Positions 6,396-13,447 of a stretch of DNA of 25,201 nt are shown piece by piece; within the stretch, counting starts at the first letter, position 1, and each line of letters begins with the position of its first letter. The notes under the pieces are model-generated. The model made no database searches and was not told where the DNA came from. It worked only from the letters and a program-made list of their open reading frames with translations. The translations under genes and the position numbers were made by a program. The stretch covers positions 1 through 25,201 of the IMG/VR virus record IMGVR_UViG_3300042731_001967. The stretch is one strand, 5' to 3'. The stretch comes from a virus.

Positions 6396-8566
6396 TGATA
6401 TCAGATATCTATAAAACTCGAACAGCAGCCACTAATGCAACTGAGCCGATCCCTCCAATGTCCAGGGAAATGATCAGAGAGTCGGAAAAGAAAGTCCCAG
6501 GAAGTGCTTACGAGAAACGCATCCGGGAACTTCTGAACAAAGTCAGGGAAGATCAGAGCCAAAGACTCCCGACTATGCTGGCAGGCCATGTCAGAAAAGC
6601 TTTTGAAGCTGCCAAGACTGCAAAGACATCAGCTGGAATTGATGATCTGCTTGATTCATGCCTTAGGGCCCGGAAAGGTAAGTATGACCCGCAGGATCTG
6701 GCAAAGATCAGAGAAGCCACGCCAGGCGGATCAGAGCTTTACATGATGCTGACAAATGATAAAAGCAGGGCATGTGAAGCAATCCTGAAGAATACTCTCC
6801 TTCCTGCAGGTGTTGAAAAGCCATGGGGTTTTGATCCCAGTCCGGTACCCGAACTCCCGGAGGCGACAAGGGTTGAAATACAAGAGCAGATTATAAGAGA
6901 ATCAACAGAAGTTATGGTAGCAGATGGTTACAATTACGATGCTATCGATGAGAACCAGGTAAAAAACAGGCAGGCCGAACTCCAGAAAAAGACCATGACT
7001 GAGAATTATAAACAGGCAAAGGTCCAGACTGAAATACTTGAGAAATATGTCGAGGATCAGCTTCTGGAGGGAAATTTCTATGAAGAGCTGGCAAAGGTCA
7101 TAAATGATATTTCTATTTTCCCTACCGCTTTTCTGAAAGGCCCCATTAACAGAATGGCTCCGGCCATGAAGTTTGACGACAATATTCAAAAGCACATTAC
7201 AATCAATAAGTTACAACGGCAATATGACAGAGTAAGTCCTTATGATGCCTTCCCAGCTCCTGGAGCAAAGAATATACATGACGGGCCTTTTATACAAAAA
7301 CATCGATTGAGACTGTTTAAGCTTCAATCATTGATCGGAGTTGATGGGTACGACGATGAAGCAATCCGGGCCGTTTTACTGGAATACGGGCAGGGAGGTT
7401 TAAGGGAATGGTTATCAGGAGACACCTCCCGCGAATATGCCGAGGGAAGGCCCCTTGCAGAGACCGACCCCGACCCACAGATTGATGCCATAGAATACTG
7501 GGGTTCTGTCCAAGGTAAAGCTCTGATTGATTGGGGAATGTCTGAGGATAAGATTGATAAACCTGAATTCGCCTATCATATCACTGCTTGGCTTATTGGT
7601 GACTGGATAATAATGGCAAGACTAAACAATCATCCTCTTGGCCATAATCCCTATTTCGCAGCTTCCTTTTCGTATAATAATGACAGTATATGGGGCGAGA
7701 GTCCTCCAATGCTTATGGCTTCAGAGCAAAAAGCCTGTAATGCGTGTGCAAGAGCACTGTTTAATAGAATGGCGTTTGCTTCCGGCCCTATCATGGAAAT
7801 AATCTGGGACAGGCTGGCGCCCGGGGAAAACCCGACCAATATCAGGCCATGGATGCTGATTAAAACGCGGTCAGATGTTAATAGCCCTGCTCAGGCAGTT
7901 TACCTGACTGAGTTTAACCCATTTTCAAATGTTTTCCTGGAAGTATATGAGTACTTTGCAAAGCAGGCCTCCGAAACAACCGGAATTCCGGATTATGTAT
8001 CTGGTGGAACCGATGACGCGCACAAAACAAGCTCCGGTTTTGCTATGCAGATCAATAACATGAATGCCATGATGCGTAATGTCGTTATGGGCATTGATGA
8101 CAATATCGTTAAAAAGGTTATTTATGAGCACTGGCTAAGCGTTATGCTGTTTGATGACGATGTGCCTAAGATTGGGGACGTGGCTATCCGGGCCAGGGCT
8201 TCTGATTACATCATTGCTCAGGAGCAGTTACAGCTCAGAAGGAATGAATTCCAAGAGTCTACAGCAAATCCGTATGACATGGATATCATTGGGAAACGTG
8301 GCAGGGCAAATATGCTCAGGGAAAATGCAGCAGGTCTTAAATATGATAATGATATCGTTCCGAGTGATGATGAGATGGCTATGCGTGAGGATAAAGACGC
8401 CATGATTCAGCGTCTTATGATGCAGATAGACCAGTTGACCGGAGGCGCAGGGCCAGAGACAGCCGGTGGAAATGCAGGATTAAGGAATGTTAAAAAAGGC
8501 GCTCTTATGGATAACGCCGGAGGGCAGAAAGGCAATGAGCCTGGAAGGATGATGGTTAATGCCTAA
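6395..8566 (+). CDS. Portal protein (head-to-tail connector), podovirus type
   Basis: 723 residues, in the size range of large podovirus portals such as P22 gp1. Features that fit: a helical N-terminus, repeated Q/E/K helices (residues 160-230), the TAFLKGPINR segment near 247, a central aromatic wing-like region (WLIGDWIIMARLNNHPLGHNPYFAASF), SEQKACNACARALFNRMAFASGPI, then QASETTGIPDYVSGG and the long helix with SSGFAMQINNMNAMMRNVVMGID, typical of the portal stem and crown. The tail is Gly/Asn/Met-rich and probably disordered. Twelve copies would form the DNA-entry vertex docking the terminase. It sits right after packaging genes, as usual. Family identity is from pattern and position. Confidence 0.9.
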   Translation: MISDIYKTRTAATNATEPIPPMSREMIRESEKKVPGSAYEKRIRELLNKVREDQSQRLPTMLAGHVRKAFEAAKTAKTSAGIDDLLDSCLRARKGKYDPQDLAKIREATPGGSELYMMLTNDKSRACEAILKNTLLPAGVEKPWGFDPSPVPELPEATRVEIQEQIIRESTEVMVADGYNYDAIDENQVKNRQAELQKKTMTENYKQAKVQTEILEKYVEDQLLEGNFYEELAKVINDISIFPTAFLKGPINRMAPAMKFDDNIQKHITINKLQRQYDRVSPYDAFPAPGAKNIHDGPFIQKHRLRLFKLQSLIGVDGYDDEAIRAVLLEYGQGGLREWLSGDTSREYAEGRPLAETDPDPQIDAIEYWGSVQGKALIDWGMSEDKIDKPEFAYHITAWLIGDWIIMARLNNHPLGHNPYFAASFSYNNDSIWGESPPMLMASEQKACNACARALFNRMAFASGPIMEIIWDRLAPGENPTNIRPWMLIKTRSDVNSPAQAVYLTEFNPFSNVFLEVYEYFAKQASETTGIPDYVSGGTDDAHKTSSGFAMQINNMNAMMRNVVMGIDDNIVKKVIYEHWLSVMLFDDDVPKIGDVAIRARASDYIIAQEQLQLRRNEFQESTANPYDMDIIGKRGRANMLRENAAGLKYDNDIVPSDDEMAMREDKDAMIQRLMMQIDQLTGGAGPETAGGNAGLRNVKKGALMDNAGGQKGNEPGRMMVNA

Positions 8567-8780
8567 CTGGATACCAACAACAGAGTTGACCGATGTGGAA
8601 TTGCATCACATTGAAAGCCTGAAAGAAGGCCGGGGAACCGAAGGAATATTGAAAATGCTTTCACTCGTCGAAAAGAACGCGATTAAATTATGTGTAAACA
8701 CGAAGGGTATACAGCAGTATAGAGCCCAGGGTGTAGCTCAGTTCCTGGAAGAGCTGAGCGAAATTATACAGAGGAAATAA
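8559..8780 (+). CDS. Small hypothetical phage protein
   Basis: 73 residues. The ATG lies eight bases inside the end of the portal gene, downstream of GGAAGGATGATGG, giving translational coupling. Sequence is mostly helical: LTDVELHHIESLKEGRGTEGILKMLSLVEKNAIKLCV, then YRAQGVAQFLEELSEII. No catalytic motif or membrane segment is seen. Similar small helical proteins often follow portal genes, but I cannot assign a function. It closes the packaging-portal block, as the next 88 bases are non-coding. Confidence 0.65.
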   Translation: MPNWIPTTELTDVELHHIESLKEGRGTEGILKMLSLVEKNAIKLCVNTKGIQQYRAQGVAQFLEELSEIIQRK

Positions 8781-8792
8781 GCACCCTCCGCT

Positions 8793-8811
8793 ATATCGCA
8801 TAGGGCGATAT
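8793..8811. repeat. Perfect inverted repeat in the gap before the beta-helix gene
   Basis: ATATCGC (8793-8799) pairs exactly with GCGATAT (8805-8811) around the loop ATAGG. No T-run follows, so it is not a standard terminator. It could be an mRNA processing or protein-binding site between the portal block and the next ribosome site (AAAGGAGG at 8854-8861). The rest of the 8781-8868 gap shows nothing else clear. Confidence 0.4.
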
Positions 8812-8868
8812 GTAGTAAAGGCGTAGTGGGGAATCGATAACGCAGGGATGCACAAAGGAGGATTTGTC

Positions 8869-9807
8869 ATGAGAGACATAACGAGATCAATTTATGAATT
8901 AACAGTTAAAAGAATTCTGGACCCGATGGGTAGAGATATCACTCCCGGGGCCAATCCACACGGAGGAATGGACTATTTTGTCGATGGTAATGCCTCAGCT
9001 TCTGGTGAAGGAACAAGCTGGGGAAAAGGTGGCTTTAGCCCTTATAAGACATTAGCCGAAGCAATAGCGGCCAGCAATACGAGTATCGCTCTTTCTGCTA
9101 ACCGATGGTGGGCGCGACGGAACAGAATATTCTGTTGTGGTGATGCCCTTGACGAAACATTGACCCAGTTACCTACAAAGTGCGATATAATCGGGGTTGG
9201 ATCATATGACGGTTATACCAGGTGCGGTCTTTCCGGAAATCACAGTTCAGCAGCAGAATGTTATGGAACCAGATTTTTTAACATGCACTTTCTGGCGGAT
9301 GCCACGGCATCGGCAATATTTACTCTTGCCGGGGCAAACAGTGCAAGTGGGGTTCAGTTTCATGATTGTTGCTTTGATGGTACTCTCGGAACCGTAACCA
9401 GCGGTATTTTGGCGACAGCAATGCCTTTCCTTGGGGTGTTCGATTGCGAATTCAAGGGAGCTTTCGCGACTTCTTACATTTCATTCGGGGCCGGTGAAGC
9501 TGGCGGAGCAAGGATTGAAAACAATGTCATGTCAGGATCTGCGGCAGCGGGTATAATCGTTAATGCAAGTACAACGACATCATGGGAAGCATGGTTAAGG
9601 AATAACAGCATTGAAGCCGCCACACTGGTTTTTGATGATAATTCAGACCTGTTTCACTATGTCGGGAATGATTTCATCAGTGATGTTGCCGTTACTGCAG
9701 GATACGCAGAAGCTGTTGACGCTAACCCAAAGCTTGGGGCCCGGAATTATCTTACAGCCGACAATATCGCCAATGTTCTTTATCCGGTTGTTGATACAAC
9801 CACATAG
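8869..9807 (+). CDS. Predicted parallel beta-helix virion-associated protein
   Basis: 312 residues from the ATG at 8869, preferred over the ATG at 8848 because AAAGGAGG sits just before it. After a short N-terminal helix (RSIYELTVKRIL) comes DYFVDGNASASGEGTSWGK and PYKTLAEAIAA, the opening typical of pectate-lyase-like parallel beta-helix proteins. Short turns follow with repeated small residues (GVQFHDCCFDG, GVFDCEFKG, ARIENNVMSG, WLRNNSIEA, HYVGNDFIS), each one rung. In phages such folds are tailspikes, capsid-bound fibres or depolymerases. No catalytic acid pair is obvious, and the location between portal and scaffold is unusual for a tailspike, so a head-associated fibre or spike is equally possible. 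Confidence 0.75.
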   Translation: MRDITRSIYELTVKRILDPMGRDITPGANPHGGMDYFVDGNASASGEGTSWGKGGFSPYKTLAEAIAASNTSIALSANRWWARRNRIFCCGDALDETLTQLPTKCDIIGVGSYDGYTRCGLSGNHSSAAECYGTRFFNMHFLADATASAIFTLAGANSASGVQFHDCCFDGTLGTVTSGILATAMPFLGVFDCEFKGAFATSYISFGAGEAGGARIENNVMSGSAAAGIIVNASTTTSWEAWLRNNSIEAATLVFDDNSDLFHYVGNDFISDVAVTAGYAEAVDANPKLGARNYLTADNIANVLYPVVDTTT

Positions 9808-9814
9808 GAATTAA

Positions 9815-10315
9815 ATGAGAGTTAATATCGTCGGAAAAGGATCAGGTTGGAAAGATGCCCCAGAAGATAATTGCTGGGGCATTACCCAGCTCATTTGTAA
9901 ACGCAAAGTCGATAGAGTAATTGACATGAACGATTATAGATTATGGGGAGATGTCGAAGAAAAAGAAGCGCATAAAGCGAGAAAGATCGCTGAATCCCTT
10001 AAAATCGAATATATTGACCTGCAGAATTACCCTTTACCTGATGTTATTAACTGGTTTAATACCGATTACTTTGGCAGTACAGTTGATTATGCTATTGCAT
10101 TGGCCTTATTTGAAGAATATAATGATATTCATCTTTACGGAATAAACATGCTTGAAGGGACCGAATACCGGCATCAAAAACCAAGCTGTGAATTCTGGAT
10201 AGGGTATGCCAGGGGAATAGGAGGTGATGTCACGAATCACAGTAAATTATCAAGTTTAATGCGGACAAAAGACGGGCTATTGTACGGTTATGGAACAAAA
10301 CAAAGTAGAAATTAA
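9815..10315 (+). CDS. DUF115/MptE-like Rossmann-fold protein
   Basis: 166 residues, ATG at 9815 seven bases after the preceding stop, with AGGAATT as a ribosome site. The N-terminal strand and glycine loop VNIVGKGSGW (3-12), CWGITQL (20-26), RVIDMND (34-40), then the helix FGSTVDYAIALALFEEY (86-102), the strand IHLYGINM (105-112), and EYRHQK plus FWIGYARGIG form a pattern I associate with phage proteins related to the 6-hydroxymethylpterin diphosphokinase MptE-like/DUF115 group. Its substrate in phages is unknown. Neighbouring structural genes suggest modification of a virion component or a moonlighting morphogenesis role; both are inference. It continues into the next small gene, whose ATG lies within its end. 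Confidence 0.65.
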   Translation: MRVNIVGKGSGWKDAPEDNCWGITQLICKRKVDRVIDMNDYRLWGDVEEKEAHKARKIAESLKIEYIDLQNYPLPDVINWFNTDYFGSTVDYAIALALFEEYNDIHLYGINMLEGTEYRHQKPSCEFWIGYARGIGGDVTNHSKLSSLMRTKDGLLYGYGTKQSRN

Positions 10316-10403
10316 TAATCGAGATATAGTCACGGCAATTATCAGGGGCCTGAAATTAACAGTCAGGCTCCTGGAAAAACTTTTAAAAGGAGAGAAAATC
10401 TAA
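10290..10403 (+). CDS. 37-residue amphipathic helical protein
   Basis: An ATG at 10290, inside the end of the preceding gene, opens 37 codons to the TAA at 10401-10403, which overlaps the following ATG as TAATG. The product starts MEQNKVEINNRDIVTAI and ends in a basic amphipathic stretch, LKLTVRLLEKLLKGEKI. There is no recognised domain. The double overlap and the fact that the ribosome site of the next gene (AAAAGGAGAG) lies within its last codons argue for genuine coupled translation. Confidence 0.55.
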   Translation: MEQNKVEINNRDIVTAIIRGLKLTVRLLEKLLKGEKI

Positions 10404-10687
10404 TGAATCCGATGGAAGAGACAGCGGAAATCGAAAGCAAAGAGCTTGAATCTGACGAAGGTCAGACGATTAATGAAGAGGTAAACGCCTCAGGTGAGAG
10501 AAAGTTAACGCTGAAGGGCTATAAAAAAGTACCTTCTAAATATAACCCAATGAAAAGAAACTTTCAGTTTAAACTTGAGGGTATCTATTACGAAGTAGTA
10601 GACACCCGCAAAAGAGACAGGGCCTTTATCCGGATGCTCGGTATCCCGGTCTATGTTGATGAGCAGGGGCGGGAGGTGCAACTATGA
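10403..10687 (+). CDS. Hypothetical protein, 94 aa
   Basis: The ATG at 10403 follows AAAAGGAGAG at a good distance. The first 30 residues are acidic and low-complexity (EETAEIESKELESDEG), probably disordered. The second half is basic and strand-rich: KLTLKGYKKVPSKYNPMKRNFQFKLEGIYYEVVDTRKRDRAFI, ending in a conserved-looking IPVYVDEQGREV. I do not recognise the family. The ATGA overlap with the next gene places it in one operon with the neighbouring unknown genes between the Rossmann protein and the scaffold. Confidence 0.7.
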   Translation: MNPMEETAEIESKELESDEGQTINEEVNASGERKLTLKGYKKVPSKYNPMKRNFQFKLEGIYYEVVDTRKRDRAFIRMLGIPVYVDEQGREVQL

Positions 10688-11370
10688 TAGATATATGGTT
10701 GGATGATTCCATAAACATCAACGATGTAGAATTTATTCAGGTTGATGGAATATTATTTAGGCGATATAAGCCAAATGAAGCTATATCTAAAACCTTTATT
10801 CCAATAGGTGAAAAGAGGCTGGGCGAGTATGTCAAAGATGTTTTTGAGAGCTATACTCAGTCAGCGGCTTATCAAAAGTATCAAGCCGAAAAGGCTAAGG
10901 CTGAAGCTGAGGCAAGGGCGCATGAGGACAGCGAACTTAAGATGTGTCAAAAAGAGCGTGAGGATGTGATTAAGTTCCTCCGGTCGGAATGCGAAGAATA
11001 TGGAGACCTTGACTGGACTGACGACCTTCATTTGGTGGACATCCTTGATAAACACCTCTTAAACTATTTGGAGACATTTGTTCCTAAAAAGGGAAGGGCT
11101 AAGGATATCAGAGATGAATGGTTTGAGTCAGCAACCCGGGCACTTGCTGAAGAAGTAAAAAAGACGACTGACGAAACCATAGCCAAGCAGATGGCCGAAA
11201 TAATTCGCATGGATGAAAGGACGAAGGTTTGGAAAGAAATAAGCAAACTTATAGAGCCCGGAGAATTAAAAGGTAATGGTTGCGATAAAGCAGCTCAAAG
11301 AAATGGTATCATAAGGAGTGCCAATTTAATTGCTAATATGGGGATTAATCGGGAGGTCACCAATGGCTGA
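10684..11370 (+). CDS. Hypothetical coiled-coil protein
   Basis: 228 residues, ATGA overlap with the gene before. The N-terminus is strand-like (WLDDSININDVEFIQVDGILFRRY), followed by a long charged helix (about residues 45-105) with alanine/glutamate/lysine heptads (YQKYQAEKAKAEAEARA) and further helical segments. The end is polar. Cysteines at 82 and 91 or so are isolated and form no zinc motif. No family recognised. Coiled-coil content and location before the scaffold gene are compatible with a morphogenesis or internal head protein, but this is weak. Its last codons contain the ribosome site and start of the next gene. Confidence 0.7.
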   Translation: MIDIWLDDSININDVEFIQVDGILFRRYKPNEAISKTFIPIGEKRLGEYVKDVFESYTQSAAYQKYQAEKAKAEAEARAHEDSELKMCQKEREDVIKFLRSECEEYGDLDWTDDLHLVDILDKHLLNYLETFVPKKGRAKDIRDEWFESATRALAEEVKKTTDETIAKQMAEIIRMDERTKVWKEISKLIEPGELKGNGCDKAAQRNGIIRSANLIANMGINREVTNG

Positions 11371-11914
11371 AGACTGGCGCAGAGACGCAACAGACAAGAT
11401 GACCTTCGGGGAGATGAAGAAAACAGACATTGATAACCTTACCTTGGTTACCAAAAAGTGTAAGGAATACATGTTTGAAAACCTCAAAGATGCCCTGATG
11501 TGGACAAACGAAACCATGCAGGCTATATGTGTGAAAATGGGAGTCGATAAAAACGGCACCATTAACAGGGCAATGCAAATGCCTTTGGATTCACTGCCTA
11601 TAAAGCAGGTGATCAATGAATGTCCTCCCCAGATGAGAGGGCAAGTTGATTACCGGAAGCTCTATGCAGCTAAAATGCTGGATATAAAGCTGAAGGAAGC
11701 AGATATCCAAATTGAGGACCGGAAGTACAATGATGCAATAAATGCATGGCGTACCGGGCATTATTTCTATCATCATAATGAGATAGCCTATTTTATCAGT
11801 GCTCCATACCGCAGGAAGGGCGGTCATTATCAGACCCCGCATGTAATAGTGCCGGCGTTTGGTAAGTGGTTCATTCAGAGTAATTGGATGGAACTGGTTA
11901 AGGTGGTGTCATGA
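11363..11914 (+). CDS. Hypothetical protein, 183 aa
   Basis: Start at ATG 11363, six bases after GGGAGGT, overlapping the previous stop by eight bases; the upstream ATG at 11330 lacks a ribosome site. The N-terminal half is helical (MTFGEMKKTDIDNLTLVTKKC, FENLKDALMWTNETMQAICVKMG). The C-terminal third is rich in His, Tyr and Trp (WRTGHYFYHHNEIAYFISAPYRRKGGHYQTPHVIVPAFGKWF) and looks like a compact beta domain. No recognised active site or family. The ATGA junction with the following small gene keeps it in the operon. Function unknown. Confidence 0.7.
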   Translation: MAEDWRRDATDKMTFGEMKKTDIDNLTLVTKKCKEYMFENLKDALMWTNETMQAICVKMGVDKNGTINRAMQMPLDSLPIKQVINECPPQMRGQVDYRKLYAAKMLDIKLKEADIQIEDRKYNDAINAWRTGHYFYHHNEIAYFISAPYRRKGGHYQTPHVIVPAFGKWFIQSNWMELVKVVS

Positions 11915-12081
11915 TTGAATATGATCTAAGGAATGAAAAAACGAAGGTTGACACTATAACAATAGATAAAATAACAAAAATAGAATCACCTTCAATATAT
12001 GGAAAATCCATTGTAGAAACAATGGCTGAAATTCAGGCCCAAATTGATAAGGTTATAAGCATATCAAAACATTTATTGTAA
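11911..12081 (+). CDS. 56-residue hypothetical protein
   Basis: ATG at 11911 overlaps the preceding stop as ATGA and opens 56 codons to TAA at 12079-12081. The product has an N-terminal charged strand-like half (MIEYDLRNEKTKVDTITIDK) and a helical C-terminal half (SIVETMAEIQAQIDKVISIS). Ribosome site AAGGTGG (11900-11906) lies just upstream. It is AT-rich relative to the capsid genes. No family recognised. It is the last gene before the long hairpin terminator and closes the unknown-gene cassette. Confidence 0.55.
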   Translation: MIEYDLRNEKTKVDTITIDKITKIESPSIYGKSIVETMAEIQAQIDKVISISKHLL

Positions 12082-12145
12082 ACAGCATAACCCCTTAACC
12101 CCACTCCACGGACTCGGATAAGGGAAGCCAAACACGCTTAAAACT

Positions 12146-12221
12146 AAGCCTCTTTGGATCTAATAAGATCAAATATGATCAAATGTGATCATGATCTTAA
12201 ACGATCCGAAGGGGCTTTTTT
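12146..12221 (+). terminator. Long GATC-rich hairpin terminator ahead of the scaffold gene
   Basis: AAGCCTCTTTGGATC (12146-12160) pairs with GATCCGAAGGGGCTT (12203-12217) over 15 positions with two G-U pairs, followed directly by a six-T run (12216-12221). Inside, TAAGATCA (12164-12171) pairs exactly with TGATCTTA (12192-12199), extending the stem with a small internal bulge, and TGATCA palindromes sit at the tip. This is a strong rho-independent terminator shape. It separates the unknown-gene cassette from the scaffold and capsid genes, so the latter probably have their own transcript start or depend on read-through. Confidence 0.8.
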
Positions 12222-12231
12222 ATATACGCGA

Positions 12232-12267
12232 CATGGGAAGACTGGCCGGACGGAATAAGCTCCCATG
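12232..12267. repeat. Inverted repeat in the scaffold gene leader
   Basis: CATGGGA (12232-12238) pairs exactly with TCCCATG (12261-12267) with a 22-base GC-rich loop. It lies in the 93-base gap between the terminator and the scaffold start. I see no convincing -35/-10 pair in this gap, although a promoter for the capsid genes would be expected here. The stem may be a leader RNA structure or an operator; no function can be shown. Confidence 0.35.
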
Positions 12268-12314
12268 AGCATAAAAAAATCGAAGACCGTAAAGTCGGCT
12301 CGATGGAGGACAAA

Positions 12315-13394
12315 ATGACAGATGATTTAATGGCAAAAATCAGGAAAACCAAAAAAGAAGCAGAAGAATTGAAAAAACAGGGAGCTAATGGCGGATTGCC
12401 GCCTGGCGAAGGGGATCAGCTAAATCCTGATACTCCCCCTGGAGATGATGACCAAAACCTGAAACCAGGTGATGAAGGCGGGCAGTTTGTAAGAGACCGT
12501 ATTCCGGAGGCCGAACGAGTTAAAAACGACGGCACCCAGAAAGACGACGGTTTCAAGCAAAAATATGATGTTCTGCAAGCCAAGTATGACAAAGAAGTGC
12601 CTAAACTCCATGCAGAGTTGAGGGAAATGAGAGAATCATTGAAAGGTTTCCAGGCAACCATCGAAAACCAGAACACGCTCATTAAAGAATTAAGCGCAGG
12701 CAAGAAGCCCAAGGAAGAAGAGAAAGAAGTCCATAAGGCCACTAAGTATTCAAAACTGGATCTGGATGATTTTGAAAATTACGACGAAGGAATCCAGAAA
12801 ATAATAGGTACATTGAATTCAGTTATTGAAGATGCTGACCTGCTGAAACAGGAGAACACAAGGCTAAAAAGTGAGAACGAAAGCCTTAAGCAGGAGTTTA
12901 CGTCTGTCAAAGACACAGCCACACAGACGTCTCAGGAGTTCAAGAAAACATCTTCTGACAGTTTCTGGCGCGCCATTGATGCCGCGGCCCCAAAGTTTTA
13001 TGAGTATAACGGGGACGAAAACGGCAAAGGTGGAGATCCCAGGTGGACTAACTTCCTTGATGGGTTTGACTCAGAGATGATGCAGTATCGTACAAAGGCT
13101 ATGAATGCTATACGATCATTGAATTCTGAAGCACTTGTGTCAATAGTGAAAGAGTTTGAGTCACTTATAGAAAACAATGGCGGAGGAAAAGGCGGAGATG
13201 GTGGCAGGATAATATCTCCCGGGCGTGGAGCGGGTTCAGGCAGTGGCGGAGGAGGCTCTGAAAGCTCCAAAATAGTCACGATGGAAGACTTAGACATTGC
13301 AGAAAAAATGATGAGGGCCGATAAAATCACTACTCAGGAATACAAAAAATTAGTCAGGACCTATGAAGAACAACAAAGGCAGGGAGCAAGATAG
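12315..13394 (+). CDS. Putative capsid scaffolding protein
   Basis: 359 residues from ATG 12315, chosen because GGAGG at 12305-12309 would overlap the alternative ATG at 12303. The protein has a Lys/Glu helix, a Pro/Gly/Asp-rich disordered linker, two long predicted coiled-coil helices (about residues 75-130 and 160-210), a short globular block (SFWRAIDAAAPKFYEY, WTNFLDGFD), a Gly/Ser-rich linker, and a C-terminal helix-hairpin with DLDIAEKMMRADKI and EYKKLVRTYEEQQ. That build and its position directly before the major capsid gene are typical of scaffold proteins that fill the prohead and leave or are degraded before packaging. No protease motif is visible. Family assignment rests on composition and synteny. 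Confidence 0.8.
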   Translation: MTDDLMAKIRKTKKEAEELKKQGANGGLPPGEGDQLNPDTPPGDDDQNLKPGDEGGQFVRDRIPEAERVKNDGTQKDDGFKQKYDVLQAKYDKEVPKLHAELREMRESLKGFQATIENQNTLIKELSAGKKPKEEEKEVHKATKYSKLDLDDFENYDEGIQKIIGTLNSVIEDADLLKQENTRLKSENESLKQEFTSVKDTATQTSQEFKKTSSDSFWRAIDAAAPKFYEYNGDENGKGGDPRWTNFLDGFDSEMMQYRTKAMNAIRSLNSEALVSIVKEFESLIENNGGGKGGDGGRIISPGRGAGSGSGGGGSESSKIVTMEDLDIAEKMMRADKITTQEYKKLVRTYEEQQRQGAR

Positions 13395-13447
13395 GTTTTT
13401 ATGAGTGTTCCCGCCTATAATAACCATTTTGAGAGGAGAATTTAATT

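Noticed and set aside
8793-8811. Dyad considered as terminator
   Set aside because: No T-run or U-rich tail follows, so it was kept only as an inverted repeat.
12222-12314. Promoter for the capsid genes
   Set aside because: TATATA follows the terminator but no acceptable -35 exists at the right distance; read-through or a phage-specific promoter remains possible.
12416-12742. 108-codon minus-strand frame, Ser/Trp/Phe-rich
   Set aside because: Antisense of the scaffold gene's disordered region; composition follows from the plus-strand codons.
12998-13330. 110-codon minus-strand frame rich in Pro/Ser
   Set aside because: It is the reverse of the glycine-rich linker of the scaffold gene; low-complexity shadow with no ribosome site that would suit.
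13401-13445. 14-codon leader-like reading frame before the capsid gene, with TATAAT at 13416-13421
   Set aside because: The frame has no good ribosome site and the -10 has no -35 at 16-18 bases, so neither leader peptide nor promoter can be supported.
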